Assembly: GCA_030533315.1 (NCBI GenBank)
Contig: JAUNJL010000002.1
Location: 44,464-93,305 of the forward strand
Source: Eubacteriales bacterium
Lineage (GTDB): Bacteria; Bacillota_A; Clostridia; Lachnospirales; Lachnospiraceae
Length of the DNA: 48,842 nucleotides
Reading direction: 5' to 3'
In this document: piece after piece, positions 40,781 to 48,842 of the stretch
Numbering within the stretch: the stretch's first letter is position 1
Layout: the number at the start of each line of letters is the position of its first letter
Notes under the pieces: generated by a model
What the model was told of the DNA's origin: nothing
What the model saw: the letters and a program-made list of their open reading frames with translations, nothing else
The model's database searches: none
Program-made: the position numbers and the translations under genes

Positions 40781-41779
40781 TCACTTCCCAGGCTCCCCCA
40801 GAGTGGCCACCATGACGGCCTTGATGGTGTGCATACGGTTTTCCGCCTCGTCAAAGACCTTGGACCTGGAGGATTCGAACACCTCGTCCGTCACCTCCAT
40901 CTCCGTAAGGCCAAAGCGGCTTCCCATCTCCTTCCCGATCTTCGTCTTCAGATCATGGAAGGCGGGCAGGCAATGAAGAAAGATGGCCTTCTCCCCCGCA
41001 TTCTCCATCACGGCCTTCGTCACCCTGTAGGGAGTCAGATCCCGGATCCTCTCCTCCCAGACCTCGTCCGGCTCACCCATGGATACCCACACGTCCGTAC
41101 AGATCACGTCCGCACCCTTCGTTCCTGCCGCCGCATCCTCCGTCAGGGTGATGGATGCCCCGGACTCCTTTGCATACTCCCGGCACTGGGCCACCAAGGC
41201 CTCGTCCGGAAAATACTTTTTGTTGGTGCAGGCAGTAAAGTGCATACCCAGCTTGGAGCAGACCACCATCAGAGAATTTCCCATATTGTAGCGGGCGTCA
41301 CCCATGTAGGTGAGGCGGATGCCCCTCAGACTCCCGAAATGCTCCCGAATGGTCAGCATATCCGCCAGCATCTGAGTGGGATGATACTCGTTGGTAAGGC
41401 CATTCCACACCGGCACTCCCGCATGTGCGGCCAGTTCCTCCACGATCCCCTGCTCAAAGCCCCGGTACTCAATGCCCTCGTACATCCTTCCCAGCACCCT
41501 GGCCGTGTCCGCAATGCTCTCCTTCTTCCCGATCTGAGAGCCGGAGGGATCCAGATAAGTACTTCCCATCCCCAGATCATGGGCCGCCACCTCGAAGGCA
41601 CATCGGGTCCGGGTGCTGTTTTTTTCAAAGATCAGGGCAATGTTCTTTCCCTTGTAATACTCCGTCAGCTCTCCCGCCTTCTTTTTTGCCTTCAACTCTG
41701 CGGAGAGATCCAATAGGTATGTGATCTCCTCCAGTGTAAAGTCCTTCAGTGTCAAAAAATTTCTCCCTTTTAAATCCAT
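40781..41779 (-). CDS. argF: Ornithine carbamoyltransferase
   Basis: Transfers the carbamoyl group to ornithine to give citrulline in arginine synthesis. The 332 residues carry the carbamoyl-phosphate loop STRTR (55-59), the [11 protein letters not shown] motif and the ornithine-binding [10 protein letters not shown]. It stands alone beside birA without arginine deiminase or carbamate kinase genes, which favours the biosynthetic role over the catabolic one. The ATG at 41779 follows AAGGAGGAG. It is 18 nt downstream of the SPFH gene. Confidence 0.95.
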   Translation of the reverse strand: MDLKGRNFLTLKDFTLEEITYLLDLSAELKAKKKAGELTEYYKGKNIALIFEKNSTRTRCAFEVAAHDLGMGSTYLDPSGSQIGKKESIADTARVLGRMYEGIEYRGFEQGIVEELAAHAGVPVWNGLTNEYHPTQMLADMLTIREHFGSLRGIRLTYMGDARYNMGNSLMVVCSKLGMHFTACTNKKYFPDEALVAQCREYAKESGASITLTEDAAAGTKGADVICTDVWVSMGEPDEVWEERIRDLTPYRVTKAVMENAGEKAIFLHCLPAFHDLKTKIGKEMGSRFGLTEMEVTDEVFESSRSKVFDEAENRMHTIKAVMVATLGEPGK

Positions 41780-41797
41780 TTGGGATCTCCTCCTTAT

Positions 41798-42736
41798 CTA
41801 TGCTTCCTTCTTCTCGCCGTCCACAACCTCCTTCAAGGATGCGGCAAGGCCGGCCAGACCCTGGATCTCGGAAGGAATGATGATCTTCGTGGATTTTCCG
41901 TCAGCCACCTTCGCCAGGGCCTCAAAGCTCTTCAAGGTAAGGACGGCCTGGTCTGCTCCGGCCTCCTTGATCATGCGAAGTCCCTCCGCCGTAGCCTTCT
42001 GCACCTTCAGCACAGCCTCCGCCTGGCCCTCGGCCTCCTTGATCATGCGCTCCTTCTGAGCCTCCGCACGGAGAATGGCCGCCTGCTTTTCCGCCTCCGC
42101 ATCCAGGATGGCAGACTCCTTTTTACCCTCTGCCACCAGGATGGTGGATTTCTTTTCACCCTCTGCCTTCAGGATCGCCTCTCGTCTCTCACGCTCCGCC
42201 TTCATCTGCTTTTCCATGGCCTCCTGGATGGCTGCCGGGGGAATGATGTTTTTCAGCTCCACCCGGTTCACCTTGATGCCCCAGGGATCCGTGGCCACGT
42301 CCAGGGAGGAACGCATCTTGGTGTTGATCACCTCCCGGGAGGTCAGGGTTTCATCCAGCTCCATGTCTCCGATGATGTTGCGGAGAGTGGTGGCGGACAG
42401 ATTTTCAATGGCCATAATGGGATTTTCCACACCGTATGCAAACAGCTTGGGGTCTGTGATCTGGAAAAACACCACCGTATCGATCTGCATGGTGACGTTG
42501 TCCTTGGTGATCACCGGCTGGGGCGGAAAATCCACCACCTGCTCCTTCAGATTCACCTTTCTTGCCACCTTCTCGATGAAGGGCACCTTAAAATGCACGC
42601 CGGTGCTCCAGGTGGTACGATATGCGCCAAGGCGCTCCAGCACAACGGCGTACGCCTGGGGTACGATACGAATACAAGATGCGACCACCCACACCAGGAT
42701 GATCAAAGCCACGATCAGCACGATTGCTTTGCCCAT
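41798..42736 (-). CDS. SPFH/band-7 domain membrane protein (QmcA/paraslipin type)
   Basis: A membrane-anchored scaffold protein of 312 residues that by family forms large oligomers in ordered membrane patches. It has one N-terminal helix (about 3-23) and the SPFH domain (about 25-180) with QAYAVVLERLGAY at its start and DPWGIKVNRVELKNI at its end. A long Ala/Glu/Lys coiled coil follows (about 190-270). The ATG at 42736 uses AGGAGG located in the last codons of the nfeD gene, so the two are translationally linked. SPFH and NfeD proteins are a well-known pair; quality control of membrane proteins is a plausible role. Confidence 0.92.
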   Translation of the reverse strand: MGKAIVLIVALIILVWVVASCIRIVPQAYAVVLERLGAYRTTWSTGVHFKVPFIEKVARKVNLKEQVVDFPPQPVITKDNVTMQIDTVVFFQITDPKLFAYGVENPIMAIENLSATTLRNIIGDMELDETLTSREVINTKMRSSLDVATDPWGIKVNRVELKNIIPPAAIQEAMEKQMKAERERREAILKAEGEKKSTILVAEGKKESAILDAEAEKQAAILRAEAQKERMIKEAEGQAEAVLKVQKATAEGLRMIKEAGADQAVLTLKSFEALAKVADGKSTKIIIPSEIQGLAGLAASLKEVVDGEKKEA

Positions 42737-42739
42737 AAA

Positions 42740-43180
42740 TCAGACCTCCTTTTTTTCTTTTACGATCAGTTTTACGCCCCGCACCTCCAGGATGGTCACA
42801 ATGGCGTTTGCCGGGATCCGAACGTCATCTTCCAGGGTGCGGGCCATCCACTCAATGTCATTGATGCGTACCTGCCCGGTCTGCCCCAGGTTGTCGATCT
42901 CCTGGATGACCACCGCCTTCTTCCCTATAAGGCTGTCCACGTTCGTCTTCTGGATGCCCCGGTTCATGTACCGGACGGCAAGGGGTCTTGTAAAGACCAG
43001 AAGGATCACGGACACCCCCAAAAACAGCACAAGCTCCAGGATCAGGTTTGCCCCCAGATAAGCGGCAAGGGCGGCGATCACTGCGCCTCCCGCAAACCAG
43101 ATCGTGGTCAGGCCCACTGTGACGGCCTCTATGACCAAAAGGACGGCCGCGATCACCAGCCACATGATGGATTCTCCCAT
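42740..43180 (-). CDS. NfeD-family membrane protein
   Basis: A short NfeD of 146 residues. Two to three hydrophobic helices (about 5-65) precede a C-terminal OB-fold (about 80-140) with GKKAVVIQEI and RIPANAIVTILEVRG. By family it is the partner of the SPFH protein whose gene follows after 3 nt. The ATG at 43180 follows AAGGAGGGG by 5 nt; the upstream extension of the frame runs into the methyltransferase gene in another frame and is not real. Confidence 0.9.
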   Translation of the reverse strand: MGESIMWLVIAAVLLVIEAVTVGLTTIWFAGGAVIAALAAYLGANLILELVLFLGVSVILLVFTRPLAVRYMNRGIQKTNVDSLIGKKAVVIQEIDNLGQTGQVRINDIEWMARTLEDDVRIPANAIVTILEVRGVKLIVKEKKEV

Positions 43181-43275
43181 AAGCCCCTCCTTTTTTGTGC
43201 GCAGCGGCCCGGGCGGAGAAAGCTGGTGCTTCCTCCCATACCGCTGCCTTCGTACCACATATTTGCTGCCGGAAG

Positions 43276-44085
43276 CTACAGCCGGTCCGCTGTCCCCGCT
43301 CCCAAGAGCCGGCTCCTTCGCTGCCTTGCCGCCTCGTACATCAGGATACCTGCGGCCATGGCGGCATTCAGCGACTCCACCTCCCCCTCCATGGGGATAC
43401 GGACAAGGCAGTCCGCCGCCTCTGCCGCCTCCTGGGTCAGCCCATTTCCCTCGTTTCCTATGAAAAAGGCGCTTCCTCCCAGGTAATCCTCCTGGTCGTA
43501 GTCCTTCTTTCCCAGGAGATGGGCCGCAAAGGTGCGGATCCCCCGCCTCTCCAGCTCCTGCTTTAAATATACCACATTTTCCACATATAGAAAAGGCATT
43601 CTGTAAATGGAGCCCATGGTAGCCCGGATCACCTTGGGGTTGGTGATGTCCACGGAATTTTTCGTCAGGAACACCCCGGAAACCCCCGCTCCCTCGCCGG
43701 TACGGAAAATGGTTCCCGCATTTCCCGGATCCTGAAGGTCCTCCAGGATCACCAGAAGGGGATTTTTTTTCTTTAGAAGCGCCTCCATGGTGTAGGAGGG
43801 CTTCCTCAGCACCGTCAGGATGCCCTGAGGCGTCTGGGTGTCGCACATTTTCCCGAATACCGGATCCGCCACCACCTCTGCGGGCAGCCCCGCCATGCGG
43901 CTCATCAGCTCCTGGTCCCCGGCCAGGGATTCTGAGACAAACACCTGATGGATCCAGCTCCTGGGTGCCTCCAGGAACATCTTCCGCCCCTCCGCCGCAA
44001 AAAGCCCCTGCTCTCTGCGGGCCTTTGCCCTTTGGTTCAGCTGTATCACATTTTTGACCTGTTGGTTATTTGCACTGGTGATCAC
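43276..44085 (-). CDS. TrmH/SpoU-family RNA 2'-O-methyltransferase (RlmB-like)
   Basis: Methylates a ribose in rRNA or tRNA using S-adenosylmethionine. The 269 residues have a short N-terminal substrate-binding domain (about 1-95) and the knotted SPOUT domain. Motifs of the latter are LEDLQDPGNAGTIFRTGEGAGVSGVFLT (105-132), IGNEGNGL and IPMEGEVESLNAAMAAGIL. The family resembles 23S rRNA G2251-type enzymes, but the exact target is uncertain. The start is GTG at 44085 after GGGGG; no ATG is near. It lies 29 nt downstream of ktrA. Confidence 0.88.
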   Translation of the reverse strand: MITSANNQQVKNVIQLNQRAKARREQGLFAAEGRKMFLEAPRSWIHQVFVSESLAGDQELMSRMAGLPAEVVADPVFGKMCDTQTPQGILTVLRKPSYTMEALLKKKNPLLVILEDLQDPGNAGTIFRTGEGAGVSGVFLTKNSVDITNPKVIRATMGSIYRMPFLYVENVVYLKQELERRGIRTFAAHLLGKKDYDQEDYLGGSAFFIGNEGNGLTQEAAEAADCLVRIPMEGEVESLNAAMAAGILMYEAARQRRSRLLGAGTADRL

Positions 44086-44114
44086 CCGCTCTGCCCCCTT
44101 TTTCCTTATTATAA

Positions 44115-44756
44115 TTATAAGTGGTTCAGATCCTCATTCTTCCCGATGACAATAAGCAGACACCCATCCTGGAGGGGCTCCTCCGGCCTGGGATTCACGT
44201 CCACGCTGTCTCCCCTTTTTACGGCGATCACGTTGACGTGATGCTTTTCCCGGATGCGGAGCTGGGCCAGGGTCTTCCCCACCCACTCCTCAGGAATCTG
44301 GATCTCCGCCAGGCTAAACTCCGTGGAAAGCTCCACCATGTCCACAAAGCCGCCGGAGATCAGGTTCTTTGCCACCCGCAGCCCCATGGATTTCTCCGGG
44401 TAGATCACCCGGTCGGCCCCGATCTTTTCCAGAATGCGCCCGTGCAGGCGGTTCATGGCCTTAGCCGCCACCATGGGAACTCCCAAATCCTTGGCCTGCA
44501 TGGTGGCCGTGATGCTGGCCTCCATATTTTCTGCCACGGCAACGATGACCGCATCCACGTTCTGCACGCCCAGGGATTTCAGGACCCCCGGCTCCCGCAC
44601 GTCCGCCCTCACCGCATAGGTGACCTTGTCCGCGATCTCCTGGATGTTTTCCTCCTTGTCGTCGATGGCCAGAACGTCACAGTCACTCTCCGCCAGCGTC
44701 TGAGCCAGGCTCATACCGAACTGTCCCAGGCCGATCACCGCAAAGCTTTTGTTCAT
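44115..44756 (-). CDS. ktrA: K+ uptake regulatory subunit (RCK protein)
   Basis: Cytosolic gating subunit of the Ktr/Trk potassium transporter, 213 residues. The N-terminal Rossmann domain has GLGQFGMSLAQTL (nucleotide-binding glycines) and the acidic DDKEEN at the end of strand 2. The C-terminal RCK_C domain (about 135-213) includes PEEWVGKTLAQL. Its single RCK unit matches KtrA rather than the doubled TrkA of E. coli. The ATG follows GGGAGGAAG. It is 12 nt downstream of the membrane subunit gene. Confidence 0.93.
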   Translation of the reverse strand: MNKSFAVIGLGQFGMSLAQTLAESDCDVLAIDDKEENIQEIADKVTYAVRADVREPGVLKSLGVQNVDAVIVAVAENMEASITATMQAKDLGVPMVAAKAMNRLHGRILEKIGADRVIYPEKSMGLRVAKNLISGGFVDMVELSTEFSLAEIQIPEEWVGKTLAQLRIREKHHVNVIAVKRGDSVDVNPRPEEPLQDGCLLIVIGKNEDLNHL

Positions 44757-44768
44757 AATCTTCCTCCC

Positions 44769-46160
44769 TTATCCGATCATAATGTCTTCCGCCGCCAGCT
44801 CCACCTTCTCCGGCCGTCTGGCCGCCCTTGCCACCACGGCGCTGCCCAGGGTGAGGGGGCCGATCCTGCCCAGATACATGGTGACCATGACGATCCATTT
44901 GCCGGGAATACTCAGGCGAGGCGTCAGTCCCCTGGTGAGTCCCACCGTCCCGATGGAGGAGGTGAGCTCATAGGCGATATCCGTCAGACCCGCCTGAGGC
45001 ATCACCGCCGACAGGAGCATGAGCATGGTAAAAAGAACCAGCAGCGCCATGCTGGTCACCACCACCGCCGATCGGACATAGCTACCCCGGATCCTCCGGC
45101 CATGGCACTCCACGTCCCTTTTTCCCCGCAGGTTTGCAGCCACGCTCAGAAACAGCACCGCCACCGTGGTGGTCTTGATGCCTCCCGCCGTGCCCATGGG
45201 GGAGCCGCCGATGAGCATAAACACCAGGCAGAGAATGGTCGTGCTCCCCGAAAAAGCTGCCTGATCAATGGTGAAAAAGCCAGCCGTCCTGGTGCTCACC
45301 GACTGGAAGGCCGAGGCCAGCAGCTTTTCCCAAAAGGGCATGTCCTTCATGGTGGCCGGATTGCCGTGTTCAAACAAAAGGATCAGAAGGGTGCCGCCTA
45401 TGGACAGAGTGGCTGAGGTTTTCAGCACCAGCTTGCTGTGGAGCCGGAGGGTGCGGTACACCCTTTGGACAGACAGCTTCTTCTGGAACACCTTTTTCAC
45501 CTTATCCGCCAGATCCCACCAAACCGTGAAGCCCAGGCCAGAGGCCGTGATCAGCCCCATGGTGGTCAGATTAACCGGCACATTGTCCACGAAGGGAGAA
45601 AGGCTGTTTTCACCCAAAATATCCACGCCAGCGTTGCAGAAGGCGGAGACAGCGGTAAACACCGACTGGATCAGCCCTTTTTTCCACCCGAACAGAGGGA
45701 CGAAGGACAGGGCATAGAAAAAAGCACCCAGCCCCTCTGCGGCAAACACGCAGAACACCACCCGCTTTACCATGCGGACGAGACCGGACATCTGATCCAG
45801 ATTGTAGGCCTCCTGGATCATCCGGCGGTTCCGCATGGTGATCTTCTTATGAAGGCCGACGAAGATCAAGCTGGCGATGGAGATCAGGCCGATGCCTCCC
45901 GTCTGGATCAGCAGGAGGATGACCGCCTTGCCCAGCCCGCTCCAGTGCAGGGCCGTGGGGACGGTCACCAGGCCGGTGACGCAGACGCAGGTCGCCGCGG
46001 TAAACATGGCGTCGGTGAAGGTGGTGTGCTGTCCTGGCGCCGCACAGACAGGCATCCACAGCAAGAGTCCGCCTACAAAAATTACCCCCGCAAAGCTGAG
46101 GGTAATTGTTTGTGCCGTATTCAATCGGTGAAGCCTTTTTTGAATTATTTCGCTTCTCAT
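44769..46160 (-). CDS. ktrB: K+ transporter membrane subunit
   Basis: Ion-conducting subunit of the Ktr/Trk system, 463 residues with four M1-pore-M2 repeats. Selectivity-filter glycines are visible in the loops, for example in TCVCVTGLV, AFCNAGVD, STRTAGFF and SIGTVGLTRG. The start at 46160 is the only suitable ATG, but no good ribosome site precedes it: the upstream 24 nt are two copies of a 12-nt repeat. Translation may depend on coupling to pfkA, whose stop lies 20 nt upstream. Confidence 0.93.
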   Translation of the reverse strand: MRSEIIQKRLHRLNTAQTITLSFAGVIFVGGLLLWMPVCAAPGQHTTFTDAMFTAATCVCVTGLVTVPTALHWSGLGKAVILLLIQTGGIGLISIASLIFVGLHKKITMRNRRMIQEAYNLDQMSGLVRMVKRVVFCVFAAEGLGAFFYALSFVPLFGWKKGLIQSVFTAVSAFCNAGVDILGENSLSPFVDNVPVNLTTMGLITASGLGFTVWWDLADKVKKVFQKKLSVQRVYRTLRLHSKLVLKTSATLSIGGTLLILLFEHGNPATMKDMPFWEKLLASAFQSVSTRTAGFFTIDQAAFSGSTTILCLVFMLIGGSPMGTAGGIKTTTVAVLFLSVAANLRGKRDVECHGRRIRGSYVRSAVVVTSMALLVLFTMLMLLSAVMPQAGLTDIAYELTSSIGTVGLTRGLTPRLSIPGKWIVMVTMYLGRIGPLTLGSAVVARAARRPEKVELAAEDIMIG

Positions 46161-46163
46161 TTT

Positions 46164-46187
46164 GTTTCTTATCTCGTTTCTTATCTC
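46164..46187 (-). repeat. 12-bp tandem duplication between pfkA and ktrB
   Basis: GTTTCTTATCTC (plus strand) occurs twice in a row, 46164-46175 and 46176-46187. The distal copy contains the pfkA stop codon (46183-46181), and the near copy fills the place where a ktrB ribosome site is expected. Confidence 0.8.
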
Positions 46188-47182
46188 TTGGAGGTTTTGT
46201 TATAGTTGTGAGACAGGGAATTGCAGACCTCCCATTGATACTGGGAAACGTTCTTCTGCATTGCCAAAGCCTCGTTGATGTCAAAGTCCACGAAATCACC
46301 GTGGCGATAGCCCACGATCCTGCAATTCTTTCCCTGCACCAGAAGATCCACCGCCATCGCACCCATCATGGAGGCGTAAACCCGGTCTTTACAGGTGGGA
46401 CTGCCTCCCCGCTGCATATGTCCCAGGATGGTAGCACGGGTCTCGATGCCCGTGGCCGCCTCAATGCGCTTTGCCATGGCCTCCGAATGGCCGATCCCCT
46501 CCGCATTGATGATGATGTGGTGCTTCTTCCCCAGCTTCCGGCTCTCGATGATGTTGTTGATCAGCTTCTGCTCGTCATAATCATATTTCTCCGGGATCAG
46601 CACGTCCTCCGCACCGTTGGCGATGCCGCACCACAGCGCCAGATAGCCGGCGCCCCGCCCCATGACCTCGATGATGCTGCATCTCTCATGGGAGGTGGAG
46701 GTGTCCCGCACCTTGTCGATGGCTTCCATGGCGGTGTTCACGGCAGTGTCAAAACCGATGGTGTACTCCGTACAGGCAATGTCCAGGTCAATGGTACCCG
46801 GCACTCCGATGGTATTGATCCCAAGATTCGCCAGCTTCTGGGCGCCTGCGAAGGAACCGTCCCCGCCGATGACCACCAGGCCCTCAATACCGTGCTTCCT
46901 GCACACCTCCGCACCCTGCTGCTGTCCCTCCGGCGTACGGAACTCTGCGCAGCGGGCCGTATAAAGGATGGTGCCGCCCCGCTCGATGGTATCGGATACA
47001 TCCTGAGCTGTCATATCTACGATCTCCTCATTCAGGAGCCCATTATATCCCTTGTAAATACCTTTTACGTTTAAGCCGCTGCTCAAGCCCCTTCTGACTA
47101 CCGCGCGGATCGCGGCATTCATACCCGGAGCATCGCCGCCGCTGGTAAGGACACCTATTGTTTTGATCTTTTTTTCTGCCAT
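46181..47182 (-). CDS. pfkA: 6-phosphofructokinase
   Basis: Phosphorylates fructose-6-phosphate in glycolysis. The 333 residues show the nucleotide loop LTSGGDAPGMN, GGDGSF, and the catalytic region GTIDLD, where both Asp of the usual TIDND are kept but the central Asn is Leu133. EVMGRGAGYLALWCG and GHMQRGGSPT are also present. The GGDGS form fits an ATP-dependent enzyme. The ATG at 47182 follows GGAGGAG by 7 nt. It lies 76 nt after dnaE, a neighbourhood known in other Firmicutes. Confidence 0.94.
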   Translation of the reverse strand: MAEKKIKTIGVLTSGGDAPGMNAAIRAVVRRGLSSGLNVKGIYKGYNGLLNEEIVDMTAQDVSDTIERGGTILYTARCAEFRTPEGQQQGAEVCRKHGIEGLVVIGGDGSFAGAQKLANLGINTIGVPGTIDLDIACTEYTIGFDTAVNTAMEAIDKVRDTSTSHERCSIIEVMGRGAGYLALWCGIANGAEDVLIPEKYDYDEQKLINNIIESRKLGKKHHIIINAEGIGHSEAMAKRIEAATGIETRATILGHMQRGGSPTCKDRVYASMMGAMAVDLLVQGKNCRIVGYRHGDFVDFDINEALAMQKNVSQYQWEVCNSLSHNYNKTSKR

Positions 47183-47258
47183 AGCAATTCTCCTCCATCT
47201 TCAGAAACTGTCGGTATTGCGATTTTCACATATATTCAGACAATAGTTTATAGCATTT

Positions 47259-48842
47259 CTATAAGTTTTTCAATACTCTTTCCACAACTTTAACATTGGG
47301 GGTACCATATTTTTTACGCATCTGGGAAAGCCAGAAATCCTGCAGCTCCACATGATATCCCGGCGGAAGCTTCTTGATGGCCTTCACGTCCTTCAGATAG
47401 ATCACCACCCCGTCGCTCCCCGGGGACCGGCGAAGCTCCTCCAAAAGCTCCTCCTCCTTTTCCCCATAAGCCTGCCGGTTTTCAAACTGGATCCAAAGCT
47501 CCCTGGGAATGTCCTGGAAGGAGCGCACCCTCTCCAGGATCAGCTTGCTGGCCTTGTCATCCTCGCCGCTGACACGGCCCTGGATCAGCACCTTCGCCTC
47601 CTCCTCCAGCATGGTCTGCCATTTTTCATAATCTCTTGGAAACACCACGATCTCCACGGTTCCCACCAGATCCTCCAAAGTCAGAAATGCCATGACCGTA
47701 TTATGCTTTGTATATTTGATGGTTTTATCCACGATCATCCCGCCGATGATCACTTTTTTGTTGTCCGCCACCCGCTGGAGACCTGTTTCCTCATCCGGCT
47801 GGAAATCCGTGGTTTTTGCGGTGATGGTCTTCTCCAGCATGGTGCGGTAGGGCTCTAAGGGATGGCCGCTGAGATAAATGCCTAGGACCTCTTTTTCAAA
47901 GGCGAGGACCGTCTCCTTCTCAAACTCCTCCACATCCGGCATACGGATCTCAAAGTCCTTTTTGTCTTCCTCCCCCACCAGGTCAAACAGGCTCATCTGC
48001 CCCGCCATGGTATGCTTCTTATCCTGGTTGATGGAATCCATGACCTGGGGATAAACCAGCACCTTCTGTCTCCGGTTGCCGGGTAGACTGTCCATGGCGC
48101 CGGATTTGATCAGATTTTCCACTACCCGTTTGTTGACCTGCTGGTAGTTCCGCTCCACAAAATCGTTAAGAGAACGGTATTCGCCCCGCTCCTGCCTCTC
48201 GTTCACGATGGCCTGGATCACTGGGCGGCCAATGCTTTTGATCGCCGACAGGGCATAGCGGATGGCCCCATGGTCCACGGAGAAGCTGTAGGTCCCCCGG
48301 TTGATGTCGGGAGACAAAATGCGGATCCCCATCTGGCGGCACACCTGGATATACTCCGCCACCTTTGCAGGCATCTCGATCACGGAGGTCATAAGGGCCG
48401 CCATAAATTCCACCGGATAGTAATATTTCAGATATGCGGTCTGATACGCCACAAGGGCATAGGCCGCCGCATGGGATTTGTTGAAGGCGTACTTGGCAAA
48501 ATCGATCATGTCATCATAGATCTTGTTAGCCGTTTTCTCCGGGATTCCCCGGGAAATACAGCCAGGCACTCCCTCCTCCTCGTTTCCGTAAACGAAATTC
48601 TGCCGCTCCTTTTCCATCACGGCAGCCTTTTTCTTGGACATGGCCCGGCGGAGCAAATCGCTCCGCCCCAGGGTGTAGCCCGCCAGGCTGCGGACGATCT
48701 GCATCACCTGCTCCTGGTAAACGATGCACCCGTAGGTGGGCTTTAGGATGGGCTCCAGCAGAGGACTGTCGTACCGGATGGTGTCCGGCCTGTTTTTTCC
48801 CCGGATATACTGGGGGATAAAGTCCATGGGACCGGGACGGTA
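47259..48842 (-). CDS. dnaE: DNA polymerase III alpha subunit, 5' part beyond the window
   Basis: Replicative polymerase subunit. The 527 visible residues are the C-terminal half. They begin at YRPGPMD, a signature of the polymerase core, and include the fingers region (YQEQVMQIV, LAGYTLGRSDLLRRAMSKK, FNKSHAAAYALVAYQTAYLK). The helix-hairpin-helix region (DFVERNYQQVNKRVVENLIKSGAMD) and the OB domain (GGMIVDKTIKYTKHNTVMAFLTLED) follow. The sequence is uninterrupted. The start codon and the PHP domain lie beyond 48842. The end of the gene probably overlaps the pfkA promoter. Confidence 0.95.
   Translation of the reverse strand, partial: YRPGPMDFIPQYIRGKNRPDTIRYDSPLLEPILKPTYGCIVYQEQVMQIVRSLAGYTLGRSDLLRRAMSKKKAAVMEKERQNFVYGNEEEGVPGCISRGIPEKTANKIYDDMIDFAKYAFNKSHAAAYALVAYQTAYLKYYYPVEFMAALMTSVIEMPAKVAEYIQVCRQMGIRILSPDINRGTYSFSVDHGAIRYALSAIKSIGRPVIQAIVNERQERGEYRSLNDFVERNYQQVNKRVVENLIKSGAMDSLPGNRRQKVLVYPQVMDSINQDKKHTMAGQMSLFDLVGEEDKKDFEIRMPDVEEFEKETVLAFEKEVLGIYLSGHPLEPYRTMLEKTITAKTTDFQPDEETGLQRVADNKKVIIGGMIVDKTIKYTKHNTVMAFLTLEDLVGTVEIVVFPRDYEKWQTMLEEEAKVLIQGRVSGEDDKASKLILERVRSFQDIPRELWIQFENRQAYGEKEEELLEELRRSPGSDGVVIYLKDVKAIKKLPPGYHVELQDFWLSQMRKKYGTPNVKVVERVLKNL

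Noticed and set aside
43195..43267. Long-range stem GCAGCGG/CCGCTGC between the methyltransferase and nfeD genes as a terminator
   Set aside because: The loop is long and the minus-strand transcript continues with A-rich sequence and the nfeD ribosome site, not T.
42740..43846. 368-codon reading of the NfeD frame
   Set aside because: The first 222 codons are antisense-free but lie in another frame of the methyltransferase gene and look like shadow sequence. The true start at 43180 has an excellent ribosome site and begins the membrane helix.
1..48842. CRISPR arrays, tRNA or rRNA genes, insertion sequences, prophage
   Set aside because: No regularly spaced repeats, tRNA-like cloverleaf ends, transposase motifs or phage structural genes were seen in either strand.

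Overview
The window reads as a chromosomal segment of a GC-rich Clostridia bacterium, most likely a gut Lachnospiraceae. I infer this from consensus sigma-A promoters, strong AGGAGG ribosome sites with several TTG and GTG starts, a small hypothetical protein of a type I recall from Lachnospiraceae, and best family matches throughout to Firmicutes proteins. I see no rRNA, tRNA, CRISPR array, insertion sequence or phage gene.

Region 1 (1-19.2 kb) is a cyclic-di-GMP signalling island. It holds an EAL phosphodiesterase with a Cache sensor, a Cache-HAMP-GGDEF protein that has lost a metal-binding Asp, a six-helix membrane protein with a dead GGDEF domain, and a 1,414-residue protein with an active-looking EAL placed before an active-looking GGDEF. 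It also holds a BvgS-like hybrid histidine kinase and a diguanylate cyclase, both built on paired solute-binding sensor domains. A secreted GH5 endoglucanase with a CBM2-like domain lies directly downstream of the EAL/GGDEF protein and is the best candidate for an output of this circuit. The flanking metabolic genes are a class I glutamine amidotransferase (cut by the left edge) and cytidine deaminase.

Region 2 (19.3-25 kb) holds a DUF554 membrane protein, the wreck of a gntR regulator gene that still has its promoter, an AEC-family carrier, and an AraC-type regulator divergent from a GPH-type sugar symporter plus a creatininase-family hydrolase. Two 16-bp direct repeats 21 bp apart in the divergent promoter region look like the AraC operators.

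Region 3 (25-32 kb) is a sialic acid locus: an ABC solute-binding protein and two permeases, then nanE and nanA on the minus strand. A ROK kinase and an RpiR-type regulator diverge from them. The gene set recalls the pneumococcal SatABC/nan region.

Region 4 (32-37.4 kb) holds an M20 amidohydrolase, a YfcC-family carrier and a MalY/PatB-type C-S lyase, with a divergent XRE regulator of unusual C-terminus. Together they could take up and split N-acylated amino acids or cysteine S-conjugates.

Region 5 (37.4 kb to the end) is a minus-strand housekeeping run: dnaE (cut by the right edge), pfkA, ktrB, ktrA, a TrmH-type rRNA methyltransferase, an NfeD/SPFH pair, argF, birA, a small hypothetical gene, dusB and an M20 peptidase.
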